DNA of 64,000 bases from Avibacterium gallinarum (GCF_002921135.1 NZ_PQVJ01000011.1:186001-250000); one strand, 5' to 3'; positions 1 to 10,814 are shown, numbered from the stretch's first letter. The notes: generated by a model not told the origin, from the sequence alone. Numbers and translations: made by a program.

Positions 1-1
1 C

Positions 2-46
2 AGACAAAAAATTGAAATTGGTAAATTGTATTACACCAATGAGTAA
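2..46 (+). CDS. 3' end of an unidentified protein gene (partial)
   Basis: An open frame runs in from the window edge and encodes the C-terminal tail RQKIEIGKLYYTNE before a TAA stop. It is followed 14 bases later by a hairpin terminator, which supports it as a real gene end. Too little is present to name the protein. Confidence 0.45.
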   Translation, partial: RQKIEIGKLYYTNE

Positions 47-60
47 TTGAACACATAAGT

Positions 61-90
61 AAAAAGGGAATGATTTATCATTCCCTTTTT
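61..90. terminator. bidirectional rho-independent terminator
   Basis: A perfect inverted repeat, AAAAGGGAATGA / TCATTCCCTTTT with a TTTA loop, is flanked by A-run and T-run. It lies between the converging end of the leftmost partial gene and tmaR, so it can serve both strands. Confidence 0.85.
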
Positions 91-101
91 GTTCAATATG
101 G

Positions 102-440
102 TTATTTTTTCGCACGTTGTTCAGCGTGCGCTTTTTTCTGCTCTTTCATTTTTGCGCTGATTTCACGGCGTTGGGTGGCGAGTTCCGCGTTGCGGATACG
201 GTATTCGTCCACGCGCGTATCATAGTCATCACGCATATTTTCGATAATTACGCGAATGTCTTCCACGCTCATATCATCGCGGATATATTGGTTTAAATTG
301 TCTAATAAAAGTACACGTTTTTGGTTGTCACGGATTTTGCGGTTATTGTCATCAATATCACGCAATAGTTTGTTTTTTAAACGATACATACGCACATACT
401 CCAAGACATCTTGGAAAGATTGTTTATTCACAGTTTCCAT
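102..440 (-). CDS. tmaR: TmaR (YeeX/DUF496), polar PTS regulator
   Basis: The 112-residue protein matches E. coli YeeX/TmaR along its length, including the block [15 protein letters not shown] near residues 35-49. It is highly charged and predicted to be almost wholly helical/coiled-coil, with a basic C-terminal tail. In E. coli, TmaR clusters at the cell pole and sequesters PTS Enzyme I, tuning sugar uptake. That role is family knowledge and is not shown here. It is monocistronic, ends in the bidirectional hairpin at 61-90, and is divergent from serC. It is of interest because a complete mannose-family PTS is encoded 18-21 kb away. Confidence 0.9.
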   Translation of the reverse strand: METVNKQSFQDVLEYVRMYRLKNKLLRDIDDNNRKIRDNQKRVLLLDNLNQYIRDDMSVEDIRVIIENMRDDYDTRVDEYRIRNAELATQRREISAKMKEQKKAHAEQRAKK

Positions 441-661
441 AATTTAACTCTCTAGTGGGATTAATATAAATTCAGTGGGCGAAAACGCCATTGCGTGGGT
501 TAATGTAGTCTTTTTTGCTTTTTTCGTCAAAGTATTCCGCCATTTTTTGTGGGGAAAATCAAAAATTTTTCTGAATTAAATAAAAGCGGTTGATCCGCCT
601 CCCTTGAGGTGATAAAACTAACAAATTCTTTTTACACAACCATCATAATTAGGAACGAAAA

Positions 662-1744
662 ATGACACAGATATTTAATTTTAGCGCTGGGCCTGCAATG
701 ATGCCGCGCGAAGTGTTAGAACAAGCGCAAGCGGAATTATTAAACTGGCAAGGTCAGCACACTTCAGTTATGGAAGTGAGCCACCGCGGTAAGCTGTTTA
801 TGGAACTGATTACCCAAGCAGAAAAAGATTTCCGCACGCTTTATCATATTCCTGATAATTACAAAATTCTCTTCTTACAAGGTGGTGCGCGCGGACAATT
901 TGCCGCTGTGCCGATGAATTTAATTAGTGAAAAAGGCAAGGCGTTATATTTAACCAGTGGTCATTGGTCGGCGACAGCAGCCAAAGAAGCCCGTTTATTC
1001 TGCGAGGTTGATGAGATCAATATTTTATCCGAAGGTGCCGAATTAAAAGTGGATCGCCTTGATTTCAGCGATATTGCCGATCAGTATGATTATGTGCATT
1101 ATTGCCCGAATGAAACCATTAGTGGTGTGGAAATTTTTGATGTGCCAAAGGTGGGCAATGCGGTATTAGTGGCGGATATGTCTTCCAATATTCTTTCGCG
1201 CGAAGTGGATATTAACCAGTTTGGCATTATTTATGCAGGCGCGCAGAAAAATCTTGGCCCAGCGGGCATCACCATTGTGATCGTGCGCGAAGATTTAATC
1301 GGCAAAGCACGCAAAGCCACGCCATCTATTTGGAATTATGAAGTGCAAGCCAATAGCGATTCGATGATCAACACGCCACCAACTTTTGCGTGGTATTTGT
1401 GTTCTTTGGTGTTCAAATATTTGCTCGAACGCGGTGGCGTAAAAGCGGCGGAAAAACGCAATCAAGAAAAAGCACAGCTGCTTTATGATTATTTAGATCA
1501 AAGCGATTTCTATCATAATTCTGTGGCAAAAAACAACCGCTCTTTAATGAACGTTACCTTTAGCACAGGCAATGATGAATTGAATATGAAATTTGTTGGC
1601 GAAGCTGCAGAAGCGGGCTTGCAAGCCTTAAAAGGCCATAAAGTGATTGGCGGAATGCGCGCTTCTATTTATAACGCAATGCCGATTGAAGGGGTAAAAG
1701 CCTTAATTGCGTTTATGGAAAAATTTGCTGCCGAAAATCGTTAA
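662..1744 (+). CDS. serC: phosphoserine aminotransferase
   Basis: SerC converts 3-phosphohydroxypyruvate plus glutamate to phosphoserine, and also the equivalent step in pyridoxal phosphate synthesis. It is a class V PLP aminotransferase. The 360-residue length is standard. The N-terminal FNFSAGPAMMP signature and the PLP-binding lysine at residue 196 in GAQKNLGPAG are present. The start is fixed by an AGGA motif about 9 bases upstream. It is followed by a weak hairpin and then hisC and aroA, the usual Pasteurellaceae amino-acid gene order. Confidence 0.97.
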   Translation: MTQIFNFSAGPAMMPREVLEQAQAELLNWQGQHTSVMEVSHRGKLFMELITQAEKDFRTLYHIPDNYKILFLQGGARGQFAAVPMNLISEKGKALYLTSGHWSATAAKEARLFCEVDEINILSEGAELKVDRLDFSDIADQYDYVHYCPNETISGVEIFDVPKVGNAVLVADMSSNILSREVDINQFGIIYAGAQKNLGPAGITIVIVREDLIGKARKATPSIWNYEVQANSDSMINTPPTFAWYLCSLVFKYLLERGGVKAAEKRNQEKAQLLYDYLDQSDFYHNSVAKNNRSLMNVTFSTGNDELNMKFVGEAAEAGLQALKGHKVIGGMRASIYNAMPIEGVKALIAFMEKFAAENR

Positions 1745-1759
1745 TTTTATTTTTAATAT

Positions 1760-1795
1760 CAAAGGCTTGTTGATTCTAGGCAAGCCTTTGTTATT
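1760..1795 (+). terminator. hairpin after serC
   Basis: Ten-base perfect arms CAAAGGCTTG (1760-1769) and CAAGCCTTTG (1781-1790) with an 11-base loop are followed by only a short T-rich stretch. This is probably a leaky terminator or attenuator between serC and hisC. Confidence 0.55.
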
Positions 1796-1828
1796 CGCTG
1801 TATCAACAAGTAAAAACAAGGAACAACA

Positions 1829-2929
1829 ATGCAATTTATTGATGTTGCAAATGAGGGGGTGAAATCTCTCTCCCCTTATCAAGCAGGCAAACCTATTGAA
1901 GAATTAGAACGTGAACTTGGCGTGCAAAATATTGTGAAATTAGCCTCTAACGAAAACCCTTTTGGCTTTCCACAAAGTGCGATTGACGCCATTCAAGCCC
2001 AGCTGCCGCACCTTACACGTTATCCAGATGCCAACGGTTTTGAGTTAAAAGCCGTCATCGCTGAAAAATTTGGCGTGAAACCTGAACAAATAACTCTTGG
2101 CAATGGCTCAAACGATTTGTTGGAATTATTCGCTCACACTTTTGCTAGCGAAAAAGATGAAATTATTTATTCGCAATATGCGTTTATTGTCTATCCTTTA
2201 GTTACGAAAGCCATTAATGCAGTAGCAAGAGAAATTCCTGCTAAAAACTGGGGGCACAATTTAGACGGTTTTTTGCGAGCGATCAATGACAAAACCAAGC
2301 TCATTTTCATTGCGAACCCGAATAATCCAACGGGAAATTTCCTTTCCCAGCAAGAAATTGAACAATTTTTAGCGCAAGTGCCAGCCCATATCATTGTGGT
2401 GCTTGATGAAGCCTATACAGAATTTACTCGTCCCAAAGAACGCATTGATTCTTTTGCCCTTGCGAAAAAATATCCGAATCTAATTATTTCTCGCTCCCTT
2501 TCAAAAGCTTATGGATTGGCGGGATTACGCATTGGCTATGCGGTGTCTAACCCTGAAATTGCGGATTTATTAAACCGTGTGCGTCAGCCGTTTAACTGCA
2601 ACGTACTGGCACTTTCCGCAGCTGTGGCAGTGCTGAAAGACGATGCTTTCGTCGAAAAAGTGGCAGAAAACAACCGCACTGAAATGCAACGCTATGAACA
2701 ATTTTGCCAGCAACATCAGCTGGAATATATTCCGTCCAAAGGCAATTTCATCACCATTGATTTTAAACGCCCAGCGCAGCCTATTTATGAACAATTATTG
2801 CGTGAGGGCGTGATTGTGCGTCCAATCGCAGGTTATGGAATGCCAAATCATCTACGCGTGAGCATTGGTCTGCCTGAAGAAAATGATAAATTTTTCATCG
2901 CACTTTTGAATGTATTAAATAAGGGCTAA
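1829..2929 (+). CDS. hisC: histidinol-phosphate aminotransferase
   Basis: This is a class I/II PLP aminotransferase of 366 residues. It shows the family blocks [10 protein letters not shown] near the N terminus, NPNNPTGN around residue 168, DEAYTEF around 194, and the PLP-lysine motif [17 protein letters not shown] around 221-237. HisC catalyses the imidazole acetol phosphate to histidinol phosphate step of histidine biosynthesis. Enzymes of this subfamily may also transaminate aromatic keto acids, which fits its position just before aroA. It starts after an AAGGA ribosome site and ends 7 bases before aroA, so the two are almost certainly cotranscribed. Confidence 0.95.
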   Translation: MQFIDVANEGVKSLSPYQAGKPIEELERELGVQNIVKLASNENPFGFPQSAIDAIQAQLPHLTRYPDANGFELKAVIAEKFGVKPEQITLGNGSNDLLELFAHTFASEKDEIIYSQYAFIVYPLVTKAINAVAREIPAKNWGHNLDGFLRAINDKTKLIFIANPNNPTGNFLSQQEIEQFLAQVPAHIIVVLDEAYTEFTRPKERIDSFALAKKYPNLIISRSLSKAYGLAGLRIGYAVSNPEIADLLNRVRQPFNCNVLALSAAVAVLKDDAFVEKVAENNRTEMQRYEQFCQQHQLEYIPSKGNFITIDFKRPAQPIYEQLLREGVIVRPIAGYGMPNHLRVSIGLPEENDKFFIALLNVLNKG

Positions 2930-2936
2930 AGGGAAT

Positions 2937-4229
2937 ATGGAAAAATTAACGCTACAACCTATTTCGTTTGTGGAAGGGGAAATTAATCTCCCTGGTTCAA
3001 AAAGTTTATCCAACCGCGTCTTGTTATTAGCCGCGCTTGCCAAAGGCACAACACAGGTGCGAAATTTGCTCGACAGCGATGACATTCGCCATATGCTCAA
3101 CGCTTTACAAGCCTTAGGCGTAAAGTATCAGCTTTCACAAGATAAGCGTGAATGCAAAATTGAAGGCGTGGGCGGGGCATTTCAATGGCAAGGCGGTTTA
3201 TCCCTTTATCTTGGCAACGCGGGAACGGCGATGCGACCTTTGAGTGCCGCATTATGCTTAAAAGGGGAAGTGCCTGCGGAAATCATTTTAACGGGTGAAC
3301 CGCGAATGAAAGAGCGTCCAATTAAGCATTTGGTGGACGCATTACGTCAAGTTGGCGCGAATATTAGCTATTTAGAAAATGAAGGCTACCCGCCCATTGC
3401 CATTCAAAATAGCGGTTTAAAAGGCGGAAAAGTGCAAATTGACGGCTCAATTTCTTCGCAATTTTTGACCGCACTTTTAATGGCCGCGCCACTTGCAGAA
3501 GGGGATATGGAAATTGAAATCATCGGTGATCTGGTTTCCAAACCTTACATTGACATCACCCTTGCAATGATGAAAGATTTCGGCGTCACCGTGCGTAATG
3601 ATGGCTACCGCACGTTCTTTGTACAAGGCAACCAGAGTTACATTTCGCCCAAACGCTATTTAGTGGAGGGCGATGCCTCTTCCGCCTCTTATTTCCTTGC
3701 TGCAGGCGCCATTAAAGGAAAAGTGAAAGTTACCGGCATTGGCAAAAACTCCATTCAAGGGGATCGTTTATTTGCCGATGTACTAGAAAAAATGGGTGCG
3801 AAAATCACTTGGGGAGAAGATTTCATTCAAGCAGAAAAAGGCAATCTCAAAGGCATTGATATGGATATGAACCATATTCCCGATGCCGCAATGACCATTG
3901 CCACCACCGCGCTTTTTGCCGATGGGGAAACCGTGATCCGCAATATTTATAACTGGCGCGTAAAAGAGACCGACCGCCTTAGCGCAATGGCCACCGAGCT
4001 ACGCAAAATCGGCGCAGAAGTGGAAGAGGGCGAAGATTACATTCGTATTCAACCGCTGCCGTTAGACCAATTCCAACCAGCGGAAATCGAAACCTATAAC
4101 GATCACCGAATGGCAATGTGCTTCGCCCTTGTAGCACTTTCCAACACCCCGGTAACCATTCTCGATCCTAAATGCACCGCGAAAACTTTCCCAACGTTTT
4201 TTGCGGAGTTTGGGAAGATTGCAAAATGA
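2937..4229 (+). CDS. aroA: 5-enolpyruvylshikimate-3-phosphate synthase
   Basis: AroA carries out the sixth step of the shikimate pathway, joining PEP to shikimate 3-phosphate. The 430-residue protein has the class I signatures [16 protein letters not shown] near residue 20, [13 protein letters not shown] near 91-103 and YNDHRMAM near 383. It follows hisC by 7 bases with an AAAGGG ribosome site. A strong terminator follows its stop. Confidence 0.97.
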   Translation: MEKLTLQPISFVEGEINLPGSKSLSNRVLLLAALAKGTTQVRNLLDSDDIRHMLNALQALGVKYQLSQDKRECKIEGVGGAFQWQGGLSLYLGNAGTAMRPLSAALCLKGEVPAEIILTGEPRMKERPIKHLVDALRQVGANISYLENEGYPPIAIQNSGLKGGKVQIDGSISSQFLTALLMAAPLAEGDMEIEIIGDLVSKPYIDITLAMMKDFGVTVRNDGYRTFFVQGNQSYISPKRYLVEGDASSASYFLAAGAIKGKVKVTGIGKNSIQGDRLFADVLEKMGAKITWGEDFIQAEKGNLKGIDMDMNHIPDAAMTIATTALFADGETVIRNIYNWRVKETDRLSAMATELRKIGAEVEEGEDYIRIQPLPLDQFQPAEIETYNDHRMAMCFALVALSNTPVTILDPKCTAKTFPTFFAEFGKIAK

Positions 4230-4252
4230 TGTTTTTATATCCTAGATAAAAA

Positions 4253-4285
4253 AAGCCCCAAGGTGTTTGCCTCGGGGTTTATTTT
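4253..4285. terminator. terminator after aroA
   Basis: Arms AGCCCCAAGG / CCTCGGGGTT with one mismatch and a TGTTTG loop have a long A-run before and TTTATTTTT after. It can act for aroA on the plus strand and for ynjE read-through on the minus strand. A Haemophilus-type uptake signal (AAAGTGCGGT) follows at about 4300. Confidence 0.8.
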
Positions 4286-4354
4286 TCGTATGAAATTAAA
4301 AGTGCGGTGGTTTTTTCGCACATTTTTTATTTCAGATTTTCCATTTTTTTATGG

Positions 4355-5731
4355 CTAGCTTTTGCAAGAATTCCCTTTCTTCATCACTTTGCCGAAATCA
4401 TTTTGGCTATCTGGCTTGCTTTGGTTATTGGGAGCACCTTTTTGTACAGGGTATTTGCTGTCCATTTGCCACGCATTCCAACCACCGTCATAAATTGCCG
4501 TATCTTGCCAACCTGCCAATTGGGTGATAAACCAAGAAACGCCAGCACGCCAGCCCGTGCCACAATAAAACGCCAATTTATCCCCTTTGTGAATGCCTTG
4601 CGTTTGCCATAAGGCAAAGATCTCATTTGGGTTGCGCAAGGTGTTATCTGGATCGTAATAATCTGCCAAGTTGGAAGAGTCTGTGCCAGCAAAGCCCCAA
4701 ATTGCGCCCTGCGGTTCGCCTTTGCCGAGGATATAATCATAGCCGCTGATCTTGCCAGTGTATTCGTCCCACGCTCGGTTACTGATCAGCTTTAAGCCTT
4801 GTTTTTGCGCATCGATAACCTGCTGCGGCGTGACAATATCAATTTGTGGATTGGCCGGAATTTTTGTGCCAAATTCGCGTTCAGGCTGCGGAATATTGAC
4901 CTGCGTTTCCGTAGGTAAACCTGCGTCCCCCCAAGTGCCAAGATTACCATTTAGCACGCGAACATCTTCCACGCCAGCCCATTTTAACGCCCAGAAAATG
5001 CGGTAGGCGGCGAGCTGGTTGTCGGAATATAAAATCACGGTTTTATCTTTTGTGATGCCATTTTTTAGCAAGTTCTGCTCAATCACGTCAGGGGAGGACA
5101 AATTCCATACGGGATCGTTTTCCACCCAATCCGTATTAAAATGGTAAGCGCCCACAATGTGCTGGGTGTAAGATTTAGCATTTTCCAAACTGCCCCAAGA
5201 CACTTCAAACAGCATTACTTTGTCATTGGTTAAGGTTTCTGGTTTTTCGCCTTTTAATGCCGCATTCACCCATTGTGGCGAAACGCTATATTGGAAATTC
5301 GCAAAGGATTCCAGCGGATAATCCGCATTGACATAGCTGATAAAATCGTTAAAACGATGAACTTTGTAGCCTTTTGCGGCGAACTCGGCGGTAACGCAAT
5401 CTAAATTGTCGGCATTGCTATCATAAAAAACCAGATTCTTTTCTTTGGTAATCCCCTTCCCTTCGACAAAAGATTCAAATTTTTCAGGTTGAATATTGCC
5501 AATCCAATCACAGCTAAATTGCACTGCCCCTTTGATGTGTCCGCCCCTTGTGGCGTTTTTATCTTTGAAACCGTTATATAAACTGTCTTGCCTTGTATCC
5601 ACAATAACAAAATCAGGATTCTCAAGCTGCTTGAGCAATTCTGGGGTATCAATCACTTTCACCGTGCGATCATCACAAGCAGACAACGCCACGCTCACAG
5701 CGACCGCCAATAAGATGGGTTTCATTTTCAT
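4355..5731 (-). CDS. ynjE: lipoprotein rhodanese, YnjE-type sulfurtransferase
   Basis: This 458-residue protein has several rhodanese-like modules in series, as in E. coli YnjE. The last one carries the active cysteine loop FYCGTGWRAG near residue 390, so it is the likely catalytic module transferring sulfane sulfur from a donor such as thiosulfate. The N terminus is a lipoprotein signal with lipobox LSAC followed by DD, which suggests an inner-membrane lipoprotein. E. coli YnjE is a secreted soluble protein, so the anchor is a difference. It lies 21 bases downstream of tsuA in one operon, which argues that it works on thiosulfate. The short lysine-rich tail is unusual. Confidence 0.85.
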   Translation of the reverse strand: MKMKPILLAVAVSVALSACDDRTVKVIDTPELLKQLENPDFVIVDTRQDSLYNGFKDKNATRGGHIKGAVQFSCDWIGNIQPEKFESFVEGKGITKEKNLVFYDSNADNLDCVTAEFAAKGYKVHRFNDFISYVNADYPLESFANFQYSVSPQWVNAALKGEKPETLTNDKVMLFEVSWGSLENAKSYTQHIVGAYHFNTDWVENDPVWNLSSPDVIEQNLLKNGITKDKTVILYSDNQLAAYRIFWALKWAGVEDVRVLNGNLGTWGDAGLPTETQVNIPQPEREFGTKIPANPQIDIVTPQQVIDAQKQGLKLISNRAWDEYTGKISGYDYILGKGEPQGAIWGFAGTDSSNLADYYDPDNTLRNPNEIFALWQTQGIHKGDKLAFYCGTGWRAGVSWFITQLAGWQDTAIYDGGWNAWQMDSKYPVQKGAPNNQSKPDSQNDFGKVMKKGNSCKS

Positions 5732-5752
5732 AAGATTTCCTTTTGACTAAAG

Positions 5753-6769
5753 TTAAACGCCACATTTTGTGGGCTTGATAACAACAGAAGTTAGCCAACA
5801 ACCCAGCATAATCATCAAGGTTGCTAGCCAGCCTTGCCAAGAAAAATAGGCGGTGGAAACTAACGCATTGGTTACGGTACAACCGCCAGCCAAAGTCGCA
5901 CCAATGCCCATTACGACACCGCCCAAAATCCGTTGCAGCACGCCTTTCGGCTCAGGAAAACGCCAATGCAATTCGCCTGCTAATTTAGCGCTCAGCAAGG
6001 CTCCCAGTGGAATGCCTAACACAAAAAGCGTTCCCCAGTTCCAGTAACGCTGCTGCCCTGTTACCACATATTGCACCACATTGGCAGAAGGCACAGAAAT
6101 GCCAAAACCGAAATTTCGCCCTGTTTTTGCACTCAACCACCACGCCACAATGCCTAACAATCCGATGGCTACGGCAGTGAGAAAAGGGTGCCAAGTGCGG
6201 GCAAAAATTTTAGGTAAAATCAACGCAGCACTAGGCTCTTGCGGAAATTGATAACGCGGGTGTTTGATATAGTAATAAAGCAAAAGTACAGTAATAAAAA
6301 TTAGCAAAATCACGCAAATCCAAGGGGAAAGATTGAAGGTGAGATAAATATTATCCAACGGGGTAGGATTTTCTAACAGAGCATTAATTTGATATTTTAA
6401 AATCCCTGATTGCGTGGCCGCCATTGTAAGGGCAAAACTCAGCAACGCCAAATAACTCCCTACTGCCCCTTCAGCACTACGAAACCACGCACCGCTACCA
6501 CAGCAATTCGCCAAACTCATTCCGATACCAAACAACAATCCCCCTAACAGCGTGGCGAAAATCGGTAGCTGGCTTGTAGGAATAGTGATGAGGTTAAACT
6601 GCGCAAGGGTAAAAAATCCCACCGATTGGATAGATATGGCAATAAAAAGTGCGGTCAAAAAACGGATATTTTTTTGCGTATAAAGCGTCCGAAAGCCAGA
6701 CACAAAACAGAATTGCCCACGTTGTAACAAAAAGCCAAACAATAGGCCGATAAGAAAACCTGAATACAT
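5753..6769 (-). CDS. tsuA: YeeE/TsuA-type thiosulfate transporter
   Basis: The 338-residue membrane protein has about nine to ten hydrophobic segments. It carries the three cysteine sites typical of the YeeE/YedE family: C21 in GQFCFVSG, C89-C90 in NCCGSGAWFRSAEG and C297 in AGGCTVTNALV. In the characterised family member these cysteines relay thiosulfate through the pore. It is first in the tsuA-ynjE operon and divergent from purA. The 243-base gap to purA has one reversed uptake signal near 6890. YedE-like selenium transport is an alternative role, but no selenium genes are adjacent. Confidence 0.85.
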   Translation of the reverse strand: MYSGFLIGLLFGFLLQRGQFCFVSGFRTLYTQKNIRFLTALFIAISIQSVGFFTLAQFNLITIPTSQLPIFATLLGGLLFGIGMSLANCCGSGAWFRSAEGAVGSYLALLSFALTMAATQSGILKYQINALLENPTPLDNIYLTFNLSPWICVILLIFITVLLLYYYIKHPRYQFPQEPSAALILPKIFARTWHPFLTAVAIGLLGIVAWWLSAKTGRNFGFGISVPSANVVQYVVTGQQRYWNWGTLFVLGIPLGALLSAKLAGELHWRFPEPKGVLQRILGGVVMGIGATLAGGCTVTNALVSTAYFSWQGWLATLMIMLGCWLTSVVIKPTKCGV

Positions 6770-6952
6770 CGATTAAACCTTAATACGATTATTTGGAAAG
6801 TGCTCGAATTAAAGCATAGCCTACGAAAATTTTCAATTTATTAAATCTGATTTTCTGTGTGAGATCACAAAAAATTCGCCAATTTTTAACCGCACTTTCA
6901 ATGAGGAAGATCAAAAAGAAAAACAGATTTTCCATTGAGATTACACACATAA

Positions 6953-8311
<1,359 letters not shown>

Positions 8312-8316
8312 AACTA

Positions 8317-8351
8317 ATAAGCCTCTGTCTATAAACAGAGGCTTATTTTTT
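8317..8351. terminator. bidirectional terminator after purA
   Basis: Twelve-base perfect arms (8317-8328 and 8335-8346) with a CTATAA loop are followed by TTTTT on the plus strand. It separates purA from the converging gene at 8357. Confidence 0.9.
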
Positions 8352-8356
8352 ATATT

Positions 8357-9088
8357 TTATTTCTTCGGCTCTAACACAAATTCACCGAATGAAGAATTAA
8401 TATGGAAATTTGGTTTTTCTGTTTTTGGATCAACCCAAGTAATCCAATTTGCTTGTTCTTTGCCTTTTCCTTTAATAATAGAAAATTCCGCACGATAAGC
8501 CCCTGCGCGGATTTTATTGCCTTGAATTAAATTATGTTCTTTTAATTCACTAAGCGCAATTTTACCCTCAAGGGTATAACCTTTTTCCGTGTGAACGCCC
8601 ACGGTTTCTAAGGTTTTTGGATCCCATTCTGCATTAATATTTTTTTCAACATCACGTAACATTGATAAGGTGCGGCCTTTGTAATCCATTTCTAAGGCAA
8701 CATATTTTGGATATTTTCCATCTGCTTGCTGTTTATCAATTTCGCCCGGCGCCATAAATAATTCTACACGGTCTTCACGCGCAACCATCCATTCGTGATC
8801 GGTGGTGTCATAAATTAAAACATTCGGATCTTCTACATCAAAAGAGAAATAAAAATTTTGATCATCGTGAAACGCCTTAAATTCTGTTTTTGGCATTTGT
8901 GCTTGTTCCCAAGGATTAACAAAATCCGTTACTCCTTGCACTTTTCCCCACACGGCTTCATCAAGCTTACCATCTAACACGGGCGCTTGTGATTCAAATG
9001 CCACGTTATAGCTCTTAGCTGGTGCTTCTGCTGCTGCATTCATTGAAAATAATGCACCGAAAAGTGTTGCAATTAATAATTTCTTCAT
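8357..9088 (-). CDS. secreted CBM9-like carbohydrate-binding domain protein
   Basis: The 243-residue protein has a Sec signal peptide (MKKLLIATLFGALFSMNAAAEA). The rest looks like one family 9 carbohydrate-binding/DOMON-like sandwich: LDGKLDEAVWGKV near residue 40, then the alternating acidic/aromatic strands DDQNFYFSFDVEDPNV and REDRVELFMAP, ending in ANWITWVDP. No catalytic module is attached. It follows ygjV by 48 bases and is probably cotranscribed from a promoter with CRP-like and KdgR-like sites, so I infer a periplasmic or surface sugar-capture role in the adjacent uronate/amino sugar pathway. The ligand is unknown. Confidence 0.7.
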   Translation of the reverse strand: MKKLLIATLFGALFSMNAAAEAPAKSYNVAFESQAPVLDGKLDEAVWGKVQGVTDFVNPWEQAQMPKTEFKAFHDDQNFYFSFDVEDPNVLIYDTTDHEWMVAREDRVELFMAPGEIDKQQADGKYPKYVALEMDYKGRTLSMLRDVEKNINAEWDPKTLETVGVHTEKGYTLEGKIALSELKEHNLIQGNKIRAGAYRAEFSIIKGKGKEQANWITWVDPKTEKPNFHINSSFGEFVLEPKK

Positions 9089-9136
9089 AAAAATTCTCCT
9101 ATGAATTAAAGATGAAATGAATCATTATCTATGAGT

Positions 9137-9628
9137 TTAGCGCATTAAACGAATAATAGTGATAGTATTTACCACCATAACCGTACTTTCTAATAACACG
9201 CCACCTAAAGATCCCACTAAAATATTATTTGTTAGCCAACAAGCTGAACCGACTAACATAAATAAACGCATTGGAATGCCTTTTAATAAAAATAATGAAA
9301 TCGTTCCAATGGTTGAAGCAATAATTGGGAAAACTTGCCAAACGGAATCTGCAATGACATAGCCAAAAATAATCCCTAATAAAACAAAAAAGAAGGCAAT
9401 ATATTTTGATGAAACATAAATGGACGTTGCCGTTCTTAAGGTGGAAAGTAACGAACTTAATGCCGCTACATTTGCACCTAATAAAATAAAATGGCTCATA
9501 TAAGTGATATTTTGAATTAACATCACAATTTTGAGCTTTTTATCATTCTTTTGATAAAAACAAATTACTCCTAATATAAAAGCTAAAATACCGAGTAATT
9601 GTGGAATGTTTATAATATTGTCTAGCAT
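9137..9628 (-). CDS. ygjV: YgjV-family inner membrane protein
   Basis: The 163-residue protein is almost entirely hydrophobic, with about five to six membrane segments. It has the YgjV family layout: a short N terminus, then LLGILAFILGVICFYQKNDKKLK with a basic cytoplasmic turn. In enterobacteria ygjV sits beside hexuronate genes, but its function is not established. Here it starts a probable two-gene transcript with the CBM9-like protein, downstream of CRP-like and KdgR-like sites. Confidence 0.7.
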   Translation of the reverse strand: MLDNIINIPQLLGILAFILGVICFYQKNDKKLKIVMLIQNITYMSHFILLGANVAALSSLLSTLRTATSIYVSSKYIAFFFVLLGIIFGYVIADSVWQVFPIIASTIGTISLFLLKGIPMRLFMLVGSACWLTNNILVGSLGGVLLESTVMVVNTITIIRLMR

Positions 9629-9725
9629 AAAATGTATTAATTAATATTCTGTAAACTTATATCTAGCCAAACAAAATTGAATTTAAACTAGAATATCCGT
9701 TCTGTCTATGAATAAGTTTTGATTT

Positions 9726-9741
9726 TGTGATCTTGATCTAA
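9726..9741 (-). promoter_or_regulatory. weak CRP-like site upstream of ygjV
   Basis: TGTGA TCTTGA TCTAA has one perfect half-site and one degraded half-site with the correct 6-base spacing. It lies about 100 bases upstream of ygjV and next to a KdgR-like palindrome. Confidence 0.35.
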
Positions 9742-9748
9742 AATTTTT

Positions 9749-9763
9749 CAAAACAATGTTTCA
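9749..9763 (-). promoter_or_regulatory. KdgR-like palindrome upstream of ygjV
   Basis: CAAAACAATGTTTCA is a near-palindrome sharing the AAAC..T.TTT core with the sites at 23750 and 27937. I infer it as a target of the IclR/KdgR-type regulator encoded at 27067-27855. Confidence 0.45.
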
Positions 9764-9772
9764 AATAAGAAA

Positions 9773-9793
9773 AGCGGTCTAAAATAGACCGCT
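9773..9793 (-). terminator. terminator of the lacD end of the aga operon
   Basis: AGCGGTCT / AGACCGCT arms with a 5-base loop are followed on the minus strand by TTTCTT. It lies 38 bases past the lacD stop. Confidence 0.7.
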
Positions 9794-9830
9794 CTTTTTC
9801 TATGTATCCTCTCTGCGTCACGCCATCAGA

Positions 9831-10781
9831 TTAAATGTTTAACGGCTGTGCGGTTTCTTTTAGTACGGCATTAAGGGCTTCAATGTTGGCTTTACCTTCG
9901 TTGAGTAACCATTGTTTTGCTGCTTCTGCACCTTCTGCTTTAAAAATTTCCGCAGCACCTGCCCAAGTGGCACGTCCGCATAATACGCCGTTGAAATCAC
10001 AACCTGCATCTTTGGCAAAACGTAGCGTGTCTAAGAATAATTGTGCGCTTACACCTGCACTTAAGAAGATAAATGGAATTTCGGTGGCATCGCTTTGTTC
10101 TTTGAAGTACGCTTTCGCTTGTGCTTGGCTATATACTGCTTCCTGCTCTGCGAAACCTTCGACAAATTTCATATCCACTGGCACTTCCACTTTTAATACA
10201 TCAACGCCAAAACGTGGCTCGGAGAATAATTTCATTGCTTCGATCACTTTGCGCGGTTTGATTTTCGCGTATTCTTTCGGATCAGAAATATTCGCGTCAT
10301 AGCTCACAAGCTCTAGGAAGAATGGCATTTCTTCTGCTTTACATTCTGAAGCCACGCGTTCTACAAAGGCTTCTTTGCGATCATTCACTTCTTTGCCTTC
10401 GTCAATGTCGATATAAAGCAATAATTTGATACCGTCTGCGCCTTTCGCTTTTAAGCGTTGTACGGAAACATCATCAATTAAGTCAGGGTAACGGCCCGGT
10501 TGGGTTTTGTCGTAACCAGTTTTTTCATAAGCCATTAATAAGCCTGCGTTGGCAGCACGTTTTTCAGCCGCTTTCCAGCCCACTTCTGGGTCAAGCAAAA
10601 TAGATGAGGCATAAGGGGTTAAGTATTCAGACACCAATACTTTAAACTCTGCAAGTTGTTCATTACTTGCTGATTCGCCAAGCATACGGCGTAATGTGCC
10701 ACGCTGGTCAATGGCGAGCGCCGCGATTAAATTGTCTTGGCTACATAATTTTTTTAAACGTTCAGTTCTTAACTTTGACAT
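9831..10781 (-). CDS. lacD: tagatose 1,6-bisphosphate aldolase, LacD class I type
   Basis: The 316-residue protein matches LacD along its length: AIDQRGTLRRML near residue 23, SSILLDPEVG near 59-68, and DVLKVEVPVD near 193-202 carrying the Schiff-base lysine. LacD splits tagatose 1,6-bisphosphate to dihydroxyacetone phosphate and glyceraldehyde 3-phosphate without metal. It is the last gene of the agaR-agaA-lacD stretch, 33 bases after agaA. This is unusual because the same island has agaZ, normally the partner of the metal-dependent class II aldolase KbaY/AgaY, and no kbaY is seen in the window. Confidence 0.92.
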   Translation of the reverse strand: MSKLRTERLKKLCSQDNLIAALAIDQRGTLRRMLGESASNEQLAEFKVLVSEYLTPYASSILLDPEVGWKAAEKRAANAGLLMAYEKTGYDKTQPGRYPDLIDDVSVQRLKAKGADGIKLLLYIDIDEGKEVNDRKEAFVERVASECKAEEMPFFLELVSYDANISDPKEYAKIKPRKVIEAMKLFSEPRFGVDVLKVEVPVDMKFVEGFAEQEAVYSQAQAKAYFKEQSDATEIPFIFLSAGVSAQLFLDTLRFAKDAGCDFNGVLCGRATWAGAAEIFKAEGAEAAKQWLLNEGKANIEALNAVLKETAQPLNI

Positions 10782-10814
10782 TGTTTTCTCTCCATCTTTG
10801 TAAATATAAAAATC

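Noticed and set aside
4307-4740. Overlapping frames near the 3' end of ynjE
   Set aside because: They are shadows of the ynjE coding sequence; the rhodanese motif in ynjE is intact to its stop.
6855-6875. TGTG...TCACA sequence upstream of purA/tsuA considered as a CRP site
   Set aside because: The spacing between half-sites does not fit the 6-base spacer of CRP.
9726-9830. Possible small RNA between ygjV and lacD
   Set aside because: A terminator and regulatory-like sites explain the stretch; no promoter-hairpin arrangement of a separate RNA is evident.
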